From Microbacterium sp. EST19A (lineage in GTDB: Bacteria; Actinomycetota; Actinomycetes; Actinomycetales; Microbacteriaceae), in assembly GCF_019969685.1 (NCBI RefSeq), contig NZ_JAHXYZ010000001.1:1612001-1676000 (forward strand): a stretch of DNA of 64,000 bases, given 5' to 3'. The notes below the pieces were generated by a model that did not search any database, was not told the origin of the DNA, and saw only the letters and a program-made list of their open reading frames with translations. Of the stretch, positions 55,104 through 64,000 are shown in pieces. The translations under genes were made by a program, and so were the position numbers. The first letter of the stretch is position 1. Every line of letters starts with the position of its first letter.

Positions 55104-56435
55104 ATGCGCACTCGACCAGCAGCACTCGCCGCGATCGCCGTCGCAGCCCTCGCCCTGACCGCCTGCGGCACGGGCTCGGGACCGGCCGACGGCGGAGAGG
55201 GCGGCCCCGACGACAAGACCCCGATCACCCTCTCGCTGTGGAGCTTCTTCACCGACCGCGAGGAAGGCGTGATCGACGCCCGCCTCGACGCCTTCGAGGA
55301 GAAGTACCCCTGGATCACCGTCGACCACACCGGCGGCCAGAACGACGACACCCTGCTGCAGGCCGTGCGCGGCAACACCGCCCCCGACGTCGCCCTCGCC
55401 AACAACAGCGAGGCCGTCGCCAGCTACTGCTCCACGGGCGTCTTCCAGAACCTCGACGATCGCATCGCGAAGTCGGATGCCGATGTCGACGGCATCCTGT
55501 CATCGACCGAGGCGTACACGTCCTACGACGGCGACCGCTGCGCGCTCCCGGTGATGGCCGACGTCTACGGCCTCTACTTCAACCAGGACATGCTGGATGC
55601 CGCCGGCGTCGCCGTGCCGACCACCTGGGACGAGCTCGCCGAGGCCGCCAAGAAGCTCACCGTGCGCAACGCCGACGGCAGCATCCAGGTCGCGGGCTTC
55701 GTGCCGTTCCTCGACTTCCAGGAGAACAACGTCGCGACCTTCACCGCCGGCTGGGACCTCACCTGGTACGACGACGAGGGCAAGGCGGCCATGGCCTCCG
55801 ACCCGCAGTGGGCCGCCATGCTCGAATGGCAGAAGGAGCTCATCGACTGGTACGGCTACGACGACCTCCAGGAGTACGTCGCCGGCCTCGGCGCCGAGTT
55901 CTCGGCCGAGAACCCGCTGCACACCGGCCGGCTCGCGATGGCCGTCGACGGCGAGTGGCGCGTCGCGTTCATCGACGACCAGGCTCCCGACCTGAACTAC
56001 GGCACCGCCCCCATCCCGACCGTGGACGAGGCGACGTACGGCGGCGGCACGATCAGCGGCACGACCGTCGGCATCCCCCGCGGATCGAAGCACTCCGACG
56101 CCGCCTGGCTGCTGGCCGAGTACCTCGCCACCGACACCGACAACCTCGTCGACCTCACCCTCGAACTCCGCAACGTGCCCACCACGACCGCGGCGCTCGA
56201 AGACGAGAGCATCCGCACGATCGATCAGTTCAACGTGATGCTCGACATCGCCGCGAACGAGAACACCCGCTCGATCCCCGGCACCCCGGCCGGCGCCGCA
56301 CCGCGCGAGCTCCTGGGTCAGTGGCTGCAGGGCTGGCAGGCGGGCGACGTGAAGGATGCCGAAGAGGGGCTCGCCGGCGTCGCGAAGCAGATCGACAGCC
56401 AGATCTCCCAGGCCTCCGGAGGGAACGCGCCGTGA
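55104..56435 (+). CDS. ABC sugar-binding lipoprotein
   Basis: The 443-residue protein starts MRTRPAALAAIAVAALALTACG, lipobox LTAC, and has family 1 solute-binding layout: PITLSLWSFFTDREEGVIDARLDAFEEKYPWITVDHTGG, TAPDVALANNSEAVASYC, GLYFNQDMLDAAGVAVPTTWDELAEAAKKLT, LAMAVDGEWRVAFI and a GTTVGIPRGSKHSDAAW segment. It captures an oligosaccharide for the importer below. GTGA overlap with the permease downstream. The ribosome site is GGAGGAG. Confidence 0.92.
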   Translation: MRTRPAALAAIAVAALALTACGTGSGPADGGEGGPDDKTPITLSLWSFFTDREEGVIDARLDAFEEKYPWITVDHTGGQNDDTLLQAVRGNTAPDVALANNSEAVASYCSTGVFQNLDDRIAKSDADVDGILSSTEAYTSYDGDRCALPVMADVYGLYFNQDMLDAAGVAVPTTWDELAEAAKKLTVRNADGSIQVAGFVPFLDFQENNVATFTAGWDLTWYDDEGKAAMASDPQWAAMLEWQKELIDWYGYDDLQEYVAGLGAEFSAENPLHTGRLAMAVDGEWRVAFIDDQAPDLNYGTAPIPTVDEATYGGGTISGTTVGIPRGSKHSDAAWLLAEYLATDTDNLVDLTLELRNVPTTTAALEDESIRTIDQFNVMLDIAANENTRSIPGTPAGAAPRELLGQWLQGWQAGDVKDAEEGLAGVAKQIDSQISQASGGNAP

Positions 56436-57418
56436 CGACGGCACCCCTCACCCGGAGCGGTCAGGCGACCACGTCGCCCGACCGCTCCGGGGCGCTCCGT
56501 AAGCGGAAGCGGCGCCAGACCCTCACGATCCTGGCCTTCCTGAGCCCGGGGCTCATCGGCCTCGTCCTGTTCTTCGGGTACCCGCTGGTCGCGAACCTCG
56601 CCTACTCGTTCACCCGCTACGACATGGTGAACGCGCCCCAGTTCATCGGGCTCGCCAACTACCAGTTCATGTTCGACGGCGATCAGCAGATCGGCACCGC
56701 GATCCGCAACACCCTCGTGTTCTGCCTCGTCTCGGTGCCGCTGCAGCTGATGTTCTCGCTCGGCATCGCGGCGACCCTGGCCCGCGTCCGCTCGGGCGCC
56801 GGCATCTACCGCACCCTCTTCTACCTGCCCACGCTGCTGCCGCCCGTGGCCGCGGCGATGACCTTCTCGTTCGTGCTCAACCCGGGCACGGGTCCGGTCA
56901 ACGCGATCCTCGGCGCTCTGGGACTACCGAAGCCGCTCTGGTTCAGCGACCCCGCGACCTCACAGGTGTCGCTGCTGCTGCTCACCACCTGGGGCGTCGG
57001 CAACACGATCGTCATCCTGCTCGCGGCCGTGCTCGAAGTGCCGCTCGAGATGCAGGAAGCCGCGCAGCTCGACGGCGCGAACGGCTGGCGCCGCTTCTGG
57101 CACATCACGCTGCCGACGATCTCGCCCGTAATCCTGTTCTCGACGATCATGGGCGTGATCGGCAGCCTGCAGCTGTTCGCGCAGCCCTACGTCGTCAGCA
57201 CCGTGATCGGCGGCGGATCCGGCGTGACCGCCGACAACATCGGCTACCCGCAGAACACCCTCCTCTTCTTCACCGAGGTGCTGTATCAGCAGGGATTCCG
57301 CTACTTCAACATGGGCTACGCGGCCGCGCTCTCGATGGTGCTGTTCGCGGCGACCCTCGTCGTCGTGCTGGTGCTCATCCGGGCCACCCGCGGCCGTGTG
57401 CACGGCGAGGAAGGCTGA
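56432..57418 (+). CDS. Sugar ABC permease, MalF type
   Basis: The 328-residue inner-membrane permease starts at GTG 56432, overlapping the binding-protein stop by four bases. Its basic N-terminus (ALRKRKRRQTLTILAFLSPGLIGLVLFFGYPL) leads into about six helices. EAA loop is MQEAAQLDGANGWRRFWHITLP. It pairs with the MalG-type product of the next gene. A very long open stretch in the same frame extends upstream through the binding-protein gene but is out of frame with it and not coding. Confidence 0.92.
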   Translation: MTTAPLTRSGQATTSPDRSGALRKRKRRQTLTILAFLSPGLIGLVLFFGYPLVANLAYSFTRYDMVNAPQFIGLANYQFMFDGDQQIGTAIRNTLVFCLVSVPLQLMFSLGIAATLARVRSGAGIYRTLFYLPTLLPPVAAAMTFSFVLNPGTGPVNAILGALGLPKPLWFSDPATSQVSLLLLTTWGVGNTIVILLAAVLEVPLEMQEAAQLDGANGWRRFWHITLPTISPVILFSTIMGVIGSLQLFAQPYVVSTVIGGGSGVTADNIGYPQNTLLFFTEVLYQQGFRYFNMGYAAALSMVLFAATLVVVLVLIRATRGRVHGEEG

Positions 57419-57420
57419 CC

Positions 57421-58329
57421 ATGACCGCCATCATCGATCGACCCGTCGCGCCGGCATCCGGCCGCTCCACCACGCCATCGCCGCGCGCGACCCGTGCCCG
57501 CGCTCGCCGTCAGCGGCTGCTCGCAGCCGTCGGACGGCACGCGATCCTCATCGCGCTGCTGCTGATGTTCCTCGCGCCGCTGCTCTTCATCATCACGACC
57601 GCGCTGATGACCGACGACCAGGCGCTCACGAGCCGCATCTGGCCCGACCCCGTGAACCTCGCCAACTTCGTCGAGGTCTTCGAGAAGGTGCCGCTGCTGC
57701 GGTACATGGCCAACACGCTGCTGATCGCCGGGTCGAGCACGATCCTCGCGGTCGCCACCAGCATTCCGGTCGCCTACGCCCTCGCGACTTTCCGGTTCCG
57801 CGGGCGGCGCGTGCTGTTCGTCGCGGTCATCGCCGCGATGATGCTGCCGCCGCAGGTCACGATCGTGCCGCTCTACGCCGCGTACGCGCAGCTCGGACTG
57901 GTCGGGTCTCCGCTGCCGCTGATCATCCCGAGCCTCTTCGGCGACGCGTTCACGATCTTCCTGCTGCGGCAGTTCTTCGTGTCGGTGCCGCGCACGTACC
58001 TCGACGCGGGACGCATGGACGGCGCCTCCGAGCTGCGACTGCTCTGGACCGTGTTCCTGCCCATGGTGAAGCCGGCCATCGCCGCGGCTGCGCTCTTCGC
58101 GTTCTTCTACAGCTGGAACGACTTCTTCAATCCGCTGCTGTACCTCGCCTCGAACCAGGAGTGGTACACCTTGTCGATCGGGCTCTCGCAGTTCCGGTCG
58201 GTGCACTCGGTGCAATGGAACCTCACCATGGCGGCCACGCTGCTCTTCGTCATCCCGGTGATCGTGCTGTTCTTCTTCGCCCAGAAGCAGTTCGTGCAGG
58301 GCATCGCGCTGTCCGGAGTGAAGGAATGA
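57421..58329 (+). CDS. Sugar ABC permease, MalG type
   Basis: The 302-residue permease starts MTAIIDRPVAPASGRSTTP 2 bp after the MalF gene. Six hydrophobic helices (for example HAILIALLLMFLAPLLFIITTALM and AGSSTILAVATSIPVAYALATF) and the EAA-type loop YLDAGRMDGASELRLLWTVFLP are present. As in the GH125 locus, no ATPase gene accompanies it, so a shared MsiK-type ATPase is likely. Substrate is suggested by GH4 and the kinase: a glycoside or amino-sugar disaccharide. Confidence 0.92.
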   Translation: MTAIIDRPVAPASGRSTTPSPRATRARARRQRLLAAVGRHAILIALLLMFLAPLLFIITTALMTDDQALTSRIWPDPVNLANFVEVFEKVPLLRYMANTLLIAGSSTILAVATSIPVAYALATFRFRGRRVLFVAVIAAMMLPPQVTIVPLYAAYAQLGLVGSPLPLIIPSLFGDAFTIFLLRQFFVSVPRTYLDAGRMDGASELRLLWTVFLPMVKPAIAAAALFAFFYSWNDFFNPLLYLASNQEWYTLSIGLSQFRSVHSVQWNLTMAATLLFVIPVIVLFFFAQKQFVQGIALSGVKE

Positions 58330-58384
58330 GGGCGGCAGCATCCGCTCTCTCACACATCGACGAACGATTCGGAAGGATCCCCAC

Positions 58385-59656
58385 ATGAAGGTCGCGGTCA
58401 TCGGCGCCGGTTCCACCTACACCCCCGAGCTCGTCTCGGGACTCGCCGCCCAGCACCACCGTCTCGCGGTCGACGAGCTGGTGCTCATGGACGTCCACGC
58501 GGAACGCCTGTCGGTCGTGGGGGAGTTCGCGAAGCGGATGCTGGCGCACCAGGGCCTCGACACCCACGTGACGCTCACGACGGATCGCACCGAAGCCGTG
58601 ACCGATGCGGATGCCGTGCTCATCCAGCTGCGCGTCGGCGGGCAGGCCGCGCGGCTCGGCGACGAGACCTTCCCGCTGGACTGCGGCTGCATCGGGCAGG
58701 AGACGACCGGTGCCGGCGGACTCGCCAAGGCGCTGCGCACCGTTCCCGTGGTGCTCGACATCGCCGACGAGGTGCGTCGCGTCGCGAAGCCCGATGCCTG
58801 GATCATCGACTTCACCAACCCGGTCGGCATCGTCACGCGGGCGCTGCTCGACGCGGGGCATCGCGCGATCGGGCTGTGCAACTACGCGATCGGCGTGGAG
58901 CGGTGGGCGGCGCAGGTGCTCGACATCGAACCGGCCCGCGTCTCGGTCGACCCCGTCGGGCTCAACCACTTCTCGTGGACGCGCCGCATCCTCGTCGACG
59001 GCGAAGACGTGCTGCCTCGGCTGCTCGACGAGCGGATGCCGGAGGTGCTCGAGAAGTACCCGTTCCCGGAGGAGCTGATCCGGCTCATCGGCGCGATCCC
59101 GTCGTACTACCTTCAGTACTACTACTTCCACGATTCCGTGCTCGAACGGCTCCGTTCGGAGACGCCGCGCGCCACGGTGGTCGCCGAGCTCGAGGCCGAA
59201 CTGCTCGAGCAGTACAGGTCACCGCTGCTGCTCGAGAAGCCGCCGCAGCTCGCGAAGCGCGGAGGTGCCTTCTACAGCGAGGCCGCGGTCGACCTGCTCG
59301 CCTCGCTGTACGCGGACGAGCCGACCGCCCACGTGCTGAACGTGCGCAACGCCGGTCTCATCCCGGGGCTCGCCGACGACGATGTGATCGAGACGCGGTG
59401 CCTCGTGAGCGCCGCGGGTGTGGTTCCTCAGCCGCAGGCCGCCGTGCCGCCCGAGCTGCTCGGCCCGATCCAGCACGTCAGCGCCTACGAGCGGATCGCC
59501 GTGAAGGCGGCTCTCTCGGGAGACATCGACGATGTGCGCCGGGCGATGCTCGCGCATCCGCTCATCGGCCAGTGGGAGATGGTCGAGGGTCTCGTGCCGC
59601 GACTGCTCGAGTCGAGCGCCGCGCACCTGCCGCAGTTCGCGGTCGAGGTCTCGTGA
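58385..59656 (+). CDS. GH4 6-phospho-glycosidase
   Basis: The 423-residue protein has the NAD+-dependent family 4 glycosidase pattern: VAVIGAGSTYTPELVSGL (1-20), RLGDETFPLDCGCIGQETTGAGG, DFTNPVGIVTR, the metal-binding CNYAIG (Cys) and GLNHFSW (His). GH4 enzymes cleave 6-phospho-glycosides by a redox-assisted mechanism needing NAD+ and Mn2+. The sequence form is closest to 6-phospho-beta-glucosidases. It acts on the phosphorylated product of imported sugar. Overlaps the kinase gene by four bases. Confidence 0.9.
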   Translation: MKVAVIGAGSTYTPELVSGLAAQHHRLAVDELVLMDVHAERLSVVGEFAKRMLAHQGLDTHVTLTTDRTEAVTDADAVLIQLRVGGQAARLGDETFPLDCGCIGQETTGAGGLAKALRTVPVVLDIADEVRRVAKPDAWIIDFTNPVGIVTRALLDAGHRAIGLCNYAIGVERWAAQVLDIEPARVSVDPVGLNHFSWTRRILVDGEDVLPRLLDERMPEVLEKYPFPEELIRLIGAIPSYYLQYYYFHDSVLERLRSETPRATVVAELEAELLEQYRSPLLLEKPPQLAKRGGAFYSEAAVDLLASLYADEPTAHVLNVRNAGLIPGLADDDVIETRCLVSAAGVVPQPQAAVPPELLGPIQHVSAYERIAVKAALSGDIDDVRRAMLAHPLIGQWEMVEGLVPRLLESSAAHLPQFAVEVS

Positions 59657-60648
59657 CGTCGTCTTCTTTGGAGCCGCACGGGAACGGGCTCGTACTCGGC
59701 GTCGATGTCGGCAACTCCAAGACGCACGTCGTCGTCGCGGATCTCGAGGGCCGAGTCGTCGGTGTCGCGTCAGGGCCGGGATTGCAGTCGGGACTCGGCG
59801 GGCTCGACTCGATGCTGACCCCGCTGATCGACCTCGCGGAACGAGCCGGCGGTGCGCGCTCGGGGTTCGATGCGGCCTGCCTCGCACTCGCCGGCATCGA
59901 CCTGCCCGAGCAGGAGGATGCCATGACCCAGCTTGCGGCCGAGGCGTCGCTCGCCGAGCGGATCACGGTGCTGAACGACACCTTCGCGCTGCTCCGCACC
60001 GGACCCGACCGAGGTGACGGCGTCGCCGTGGTGGCGGGTGCCGGCATCAACTGCGTCGGCGTCCGCGGTGACGTGCACGTGCGGTATCACGCGATGGGCA
60101 CGGTCAGCGGCGACTGGGGCGGCGGCATGGAGCTCGGTCGCGAGGCGCTGTCCCTCGCCTGCCGTGCGGAGGACGGTCGCGGGTCGCCGACGGCGCTCGC
60201 CGACGCCGTCCCGCAGCATTTCGGTCTCGAGCGGCCGCTGCAGGTGACCGAGGAGATCATGCTCGGGCGGCTGTCGGAGCACCGCCTCGTCGAGCTCGCG
60301 CGGGTGGCGCTCGAGAGCGCGACGCAGGGGGATGCCGTGGCGCAGGCCCTCGTCGCGCGTGTGGCCGACGAGGTCGTGACCTTCATCGAGACCACTCGCC
60401 GGCGTCTCGACTGGCCCGACGATCAGGGACCCGTGCCGGTGCTGCTCGGCGGCGGACTGCTGCAGTCGGGCAATGAGTTCCTTCTCGGGTGGATCCGGGC
60501 GCCGTACGTCGACGGGAGGCGCGCGACGATCTCGGTCGCGACCGTGCCGCCGATCGTCGGGTCTTTGCTGCTCGCGTACGACCTGCTCGGTGGGGATGCG
60601 CCGGACGCCGGGGAGCTGGCGCGGCAGGTGGAGGCTGCGCTCGGCTGA
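59653..60648 (+). CDS. BadF/BadG-type sugar kinase (N-acetylglucosamine kinase-like)
   Basis: The 331-residue ASKHA kinase starts at GTG 59653. Phosphate-1 motif is VLGVDVGNSKTHVVVADLEG, phosphate-2 GVAVVAGAGINCVG, MGTVSGDWGGGMELGREAL is the adenosine-adjacent segment and VPVLLGGGLLQSGNEF the last motif. The family includes N-acetylglucosamine kinase and other sugar kinases. With GH4 it could phosphorylate the imported sugar at O-6, making the 6-phospho-glycoside that GH4 splits. GTGA overlap with GH4 makes this coupling likely. Confidence 0.86.
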   Translation: MTSSSLEPHGNGLVLGVDVGNSKTHVVVADLEGRVVGVASGPGLQSGLGGLDSMLTPLIDLAERAGGARSGFDAACLALAGIDLPEQEDAMTQLAAEASLAERITVLNDTFALLRTGPDRGDGVAVVAGAGINCVGVRGDVHVRYHAMGTVSGDWGGGMELGREALSLACRAEDGRGSPTALADAVPQHFGLERPLQVTEEIMLGRLSEHRLVELARVALESATQGDAVAQALVARVADEVVTFIETTRRRLDWPDDQGPVPVLLGGGLLQSGNEFLLGWIRAPYVDGRRATISVATVPPIVGSLLLAYDLLGGDAPDAGELARQVEAALG

Positions 60649-60654
60649 CCGGAG

Positions 60655-61494
60655 TCAGGTGTCGAGCAACGTGCGCACTTCTGTGACGGAGCGTCCGTAG
60701 GCGAACTGTGCGACCCGAGCGGCGAGTTCTGAGTACACCTGAACGACCGTCGCCCCGCGTGACATCCACCGGCCACCGGATGCCGTGAGCTCCAGGCCGG
60801 GACCGGGCTCGGCGTCGGGAAGCTCGGCACGCCCTGCCGCGGTGCGCGCCGCCGCGCCGAGCATGCCGACGAGCCAGGCCTCACCGAGGGCATGCGGCCG
60901 GATCGAGGCGATCGGTCCACCCCGGCCCCGGAAGACCTGGAACATGGTGTCTGCACGTCTCGCCGTCCAGGTCTCGCCGTCGTGGGTGAAGTCGCAGGCG
61001 ACGTCGGCGTGCAGGGTGATGTCGGCGCCGTAGTGCCGGAGGGCATCGACGCACTCGGCGCTCAGGAACCGGCCGTCGAGTTCACGCTCGCGACGGCGGA
61101 GCTCGGCCCGGTACTTCTCGCGCGCGATCGGGGCGTACTCCTCTTCGAGTGCTCGCCGATCGGCACCGGCGCCCTGCGAGAGCCGGTCGAAGAGCCATGC
61201 CGGGTCGATCTGCACGAAGTAGCGGAAGAAGACGTCGACCGGTCCGCGCTTCATCTTCCGGTCGGCGACCAGGAGCTGCACACCGTGGTCGACGGACCAC
61301 ACGGCCGTGGTCGCGCCATCGACGACTGCGACCCACGACCAGCCGGGTGAGCGGATCTCGGGCGAGGCCGACTCGAGCGCCGCACTGAGCAGCGTTCCCC
61401 GGGGAACCGACAGGACGCCGGCGTGCGAGACGACGTCATCGCCCATGGCGACGCTGTCGCGATCGACGTGGAGCTCGATGGTGCGGCGGAGCAT
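60655..61494 (-). CDS. Hypothetical protein
   Basis: The 279-residue protein starts MLRRTIELHVDRDSVAMGDDVVSHAGVLSVPRG. It has a beta-rich N-terminal half (WSWVAVVDGATTAVWSVDHGVQLLVADRKM), a charged helical centre (RRALEEEYAPIAREKYRAELRRRERELDG), and a C-terminal part with FRGRGGPIASIRPHALGEAWLVGML. No signal peptide or membrane helix. Function unknown. It ends 6 bp from the convergent kinase gene; 215 bp of apparently empty sequence separates it from the pantothenate operon. Confidence 0.7.
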   Translation of the reverse strand: MLRRTIELHVDRDSVAMGDDVVSHAGVLSVPRGTLLSAALESASPEIRSPGWSWVAVVDGATTAVWSVDHGVQLLVADRKMKRGPVDVFFRYFVQIDPAWLFDRLSQGAGADRRALEEEYAPIAREKYRAELRRRERELDGRFLSAECVDALRHYGADITLHADVACDFTHDGETWTARRADTMFQVFRGRGGPIASIRPHALGEAWLVGMLGAAARTAAGRAELPDAEPGPGLELTASGGRWMSRGATVVQVYSELAARVAQFAYGRSVTEVRTLLDT

Positions 61495-61709
61495 AGGGGG
61501 AGCCTAATCGGTGGGGCACTCGTCGATCTCTCCACGCGGGCCGAGTCGAGATACTGAGATCAATATGCAAGCCGATGATGACTGACGAGCGTAATTCTGA
61601 CAATCTAAATGCCACCTGCAGATGACACATTGCTCCCAGATTTGGAGCGAACGCCGCTTCGGGCAGATACTCGTGGCATCCGCGTCATCCCATCTGACCG
61701 GCTCACACC

Positions 61710-62519
61710 ATGAATCCTGCCTCTGCTCTCGCGCCTGGAACGACCATCGCCGTCATCGGCGCCGGACGTCTCGGCGGCGTTCTCGCCCGCAGCCTCCGAG
61801 CCGCGGGCTTCGAGGTCCTCGGGCCGCTTCGTCGGAACCAGTCGATGCCGTCTGCCGACGTCGCGTTGCTCTGCGTGCCGGATGCCGCGATCCCGGCCGT
61901 CGCGTTCGTCGCGCGTCCGCACGTGCGGCTCGTCGGACACGTCTCCGGCGCGACTGCGCTCGACGACGTCGATTTCAGCATCCACCCGCTGCAGACGTTC
62001 ACCGGCTCCGAGACGCCCGACGTGTTCCACGGCATCGGTGCCGCGATCGCCGGCCGCACCGACGAGGCCCTCGCCATCGCCGATCACCTGGCCCGCGCCC
62101 TCGGTGCTCGCCCGTTCACGGTCGACGACGCGCACCGCGCGAGCTATCACGCCGCGGCATCCTTCGCCTCGAACTTCGTGCTGACACTGCTCGACGCGGC
62201 AGAGCAGCTTTCCTCCGCAGCGGGCATCCCCGCGGACGAAGCCCGCGAACTGCTCGCCCCGCTGGTCCGCCGCACTGTCGACAACTGGGTGGCCACCGGC
62301 GCCCCGGACGTGCTCACCGGACCCGTCGTCCGCGGCGACGCGCGAACGATCGAGCGCCAACGGGACGCCGTCGAGGAGGCCGCCCCGCACCTCGCCCCGC
62401 TCTTCTCCGAACTCGTCAGCGCGACCCGCGCTGTCGCCAGCCGCGCCACCAGAAAGCCGACGATCGGCTCGGAGGCCCCGCCGACCGTGATCCCCGAACC
62501 GGAGGCGACGGCCGAATGA
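61710..62519 (+). CDS. DUF2520 Rossmann-fold reductase of the pantothenate operon
   Basis: The 269-residue protein has an NAD(P)-binding N-terminus ([27 protein letters not shown], GxGxxG about 16-21), [14 protein letters not shown], and FSIHPLQTF, then a helical DUF2520 domain ([48 protein letters not shown]). It overlaps panC by four bases (ATGA). Position before panC and the 6-phosphogluconate/ketopantoate-type fold suggest it supplies ketopantoate reductase activity (PanE) in this operon, but this is inferred from context. Confidence 0.85.
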   Translation: MNPASALAPGTTIAVIGAGRLGGVLARSLRAAGFEVLGPLRRNQSMPSADVALLCVPDAAIPAVAFVARPHVRLVGHVSGATALDDVDFSIHPLQTFTGSETPDVFHGIGAAIAGRTDEALAIADHLARALGARPFTVDDAHRASYHAAASFASNFVLTLLDAAEQLSSAAGIPADEARELLAPLVRRTVDNWVATGAPDVLTGPVVRGDARTIERQRDAVEEAAPHLAPLFSELVSATRAVASRATRKPTIGSEAPPTVIPEPEATAE

Positions 62520-63367
62520 ACATCCTCCGCACGATCCCCGAGGTCCGCGCCGCCGTGCACGCAGCCCGGCACGAACGCAAGACCGTCGGCCTCGTCCCCA
62601 CCATGGGCGCCTTCCACGAGGGGCACCTCTCGCTCATGCGCCGTGCGCGCGAGCAGAACGACCTCGTCGTGGTCTCGCTCTTCGTCAACCCGACCCAGTT
62701 CGGCGCGAACGAAGACCTCGGCGCCTACCCGCGCGACGAGGCTCGCGATGCCGCGCTCGCCGAGGCCGAAGGCGTCGACATCCTCTTCGCGCCCGCGGCA
62801 TCCGAGATCTACCCCGACGGATTCGCGACGAACATCCACGTCGCGGGCCTCACCGATGTGCTCGACGGAGCCGCCCGCGGACCACGCCACTTCGACGGCG
62901 TCGCCACCGTCGTCACGAAGCTGTTCGGCATCGTGCGACCCGACGTCGCCTACTTCGGGCAGAAGGATGCGCAGCAGGTCCTCGTCGTCCGCCGCGTCGT
63001 GCGCGACCTCGACCTCGACGTGCGCATCGAGGCCTGCCCGATCGTGCGCGAGGCCGACGGACTCGCGATGAGCTCGCGCAACGTCTACCTCGACGCGGAT
63101 GCCCGCGCGCAGGCCACCGCGCTCAACCGGGCGCTCGACGCCGCGGCATCCGTCTGCGAGGCGGGGGAGCGGGATGCCGACAGCATCCTCTCCGCCGCCC
63201 AGCGCGTGCTCGCCGAAGCCGGGATCACGCCCGAGTACCTCGAACTGCGCGACGCGTCGACCCTGGAGACGGTCACGCGCGTCGAGAACGATGCGCTTCT
63301 CGCCGTGGCCGCCCGCGTCGGCGCTGCTCGGCTGATCGACAACCACACCCTGAAAGCGAGCGCGTGA
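62516..63367 (+). CDS. panC: Pantothenate synthetase
   Basis: The 283-residue enzyme condenses pantoate and beta-alanine with ATP to pantothenate. The nucleotidyltransferase HIGH-type motif is [11 protein letters not shown] (about 28-38), the pantoate site [18 protein letters not shown], and the KMSKS-like loop [27 protein letters not shown] is strongly conserved. Length is normal. It overlaps the DUF2520 gene upstream and panD downstream, so all are co-translated. Start ATG 62516 is fixed by the overlap and the conserved [11 protein letters not shown] opening. Confidence 0.97.
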   Translation: MNILRTIPEVRAAVHAARHERKTVGLVPTMGAFHEGHLSLMRRAREQNDLVVVSLFVNPTQFGANEDLGAYPRDEARDAALAEAEGVDILFAPAASEIYPDGFATNIHVAGLTDVLDGAARGPRHFDGVATVVTKLFGIVRPDVAYFGQKDAQQVLVVRRVVRDLDLDVRIEACPIVREADGLAMSSRNVYLDADARAQATALNRALDAAASVCEAGERDADSILSAAQRVLAEAGITPEYLELRDASTLETVTRVENDALLAVAARVGAARLIDNHTLKASA

Positions 63368-63759
63368 TGCGACGCACCATGCTGAAGTCGAAGATCCACC
63401 GCGCGACCGTCACCGGCAGCGACCTCCACTACGTCGGATCGATCACCATCGACCCCGACCTGCTCGAGGCCGCCGACATCCTCCCGCACGAGCAGGTGCA
63501 CGTCGTCGACGTCGACAACGGCGCCCGCTTCGAGACGTACACGCTCGTCGGAGAGCGCGGATCCGGCGTCATCCAGGTCAACGGCGCCGCCGCCCGCCTC
63601 GTGCACACCGGCGACACGATCATCGTGATCTCCTACGCCGACTACTCCCCCGAAGACCTCACGGACTACACGCCGACAGTCGTGCACGTCGACCGCGCGA
63701 ACAGCATCATCCAGGTCGACGATGCCGTCGACCGCCTGCTGACCGAGGCCGCGCTGTGA
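63367..63759 (+). CDS. panD: Aspartate 1-decarboxylase precursor
   Basis: The 130-residue pyruvoyl enzyme makes beta-alanine from aspartate for pantothenate synthesis. It opens [33 protein letters not shown]; self-cleavage occurs between Gly and Ser of YVGS (about 23-24) to form the pyruvoyl group. The ATG at 63367 aligns with the canonical MLRTMLKSK start; a GTG three bases earlier is possible. TGATG overlap with panC. GTGA overlap with panB. Confidence 0.96.
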   Translation: MRRTMLKSKIHRATVTGSDLHYVGSITIDPDLLEAADILPHEQVHVVDVDNGARFETYTLVGERGSGVIQVNGAAARLVHTGDTIIVISYADYSPEDLTDYTPTVVHVDRANSIIQVDDAVDRLLTEAAL

Positions 63760-64000
63760 GCGCGCACGCGGCACCCCGCAAGCGCGTCACCCTCGCGAGC
63801 CTCGCCGCGAAGAAGGATGCCGGCGAACCCATCGTCATGGTCACCGCCTACGACCACCCCAGCGCGCAGATCGTCGAGGAGGCGGGCGTCGACATGGTGC
63901 TCGTCGGCGACTCGGCCGCCATGACCGTGCTCGGCTACGACAGCACGGTGCCGGTGACGGTCGACGAGATGCTCATGCTGACGAAGGCCGTGCGGCGCGG
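63756..64000 (+). CDS. panB: Ketopantoate hydroxymethyltransferase, N-terminal part
   Basis: GTG at 63756 overlaps the panD stop. The 81 residues in the window ([72 protein letters not shown]) match PanB, with the [15 protein letters not shown] metal and substrate motif. PanB transfers a one-carbon unit from methylenetetrahydrofolate to ketoisovalerate. It continues past base 64000. The operon thus has DUF2520, panC, panD and panB. Confidence 0.96.
   Translation, partial: MSAHAAPRKRVTLASLAAKKDAGEPIVMVTAYDHPSAQIVEEAGVDMVLVGDSAAMTVLGYDSTVPVTVDEMLMLTKAVRR

Noticed and set aside
54470..56431. Very long open frame (over 650 codons) leading into the MalF permease gene
   Set aside because: It runs through the NagB-like and binding-protein genes in another frame and reads as Arg/Pro-rich nonsense, a high-GC artefact. 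The permease starts at GTG 56432.

Overview
ORGANISM. The high GC content, frequent GTG starts, ATGA/GTGA stop-start overlaps and long divergent or convergent runs point to an actinobacterium. The protein set (GH125 and GH4 ABC sugar loci, DUF2510 proteins, a DUF2520-panC-panD-panB operon) and a dispersed repeat reading CCGGTCGTTGAGCGAGCG...GAAACGC fit Microbacteriaceae, most likely Microbacterium. This is a chromosomal window; no rRNA, tRNA, CRISPR array, transposase, integrase or replication origin was seen.

LAYOUT. 0-3.4 kb (minus): a GH125 alpha-mannosidase operon with an ABC sugar importer whose binding-protein gene runs off the left edge. 3.4-23.8 kb: ordinary core and accessory genes, each with short intergenic signals. 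These are a hemerythrin protein, VOC and GNAT proteins, a PatB-like C-S lyase behind a cysteine-rich leader peptide, an orphan Trypco1 protein, an SDR/TetR pair, a TetR-NCS1 permease-MBL operon, an AraC operon, a cupin, an epoxide hydrolase, a GntR-ABC-FAD oxidase amino-acid locus, a 2H phosphoesterase and a WYL/NmrA divergent pair. 23.8-26.6 kb: four small membrane proteins divergent from a secreted protein coupled to a two-TM protein. 26.6-27.9 kb: a DUF4188/MerR divergent pair.

27.87-41.2 kb is an acquired defence island of visibly lower GC. It is poor in the host 6-mer GGATGC and carries none of the host repeat. It holds (i) a type I restriction-modification operon hsdM - DUF262/DUF1524 (GmrSD-like) - hsdS - hsdR; (ii) a nucleotide-metabolism cassette of a MazG-like pyrophosphohydrolase, a P-loop kinase fused to a PurZ-type adenylosuccinate synthetase homologue, and a DUF7002-like protein; and (iii) a two-gene cytosolic plus four-TM module that recalls RexAB in organisation only. 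The PurZ cassette is the strongest candidate for an undescribed system: its active site has the Asp-to-Ser change known from phage PurZ enzymes that act on dGMP to make 2-aminoadenine nucleotides. The island abuts a decayed sulP sulfate-transporter pseudogene.

42.3-53.3 kb: a second copy of the secreted-protein/two-TM module in the opposite orientation, followed by small membrane proteins, HAD and reductase proteins, three DUF2510 proteins (one with PASTA and two Ltp domains), an alpha/beta hydrolase and a lipoprotein. 53.4-60.6 kb: an amino-sugar or glycoside locus (DasR/NagR-like GntR, NagB-like protein, ABC importer, GH4, BadF-type kinase) with GGTC-type operator sites. 61.7-64 kb: the pantothenate operon, with panB cut by the right edge.

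Coordinates and starts come from reading the sequence. Family assignments rest on recalled motifs and were not tested by database search.
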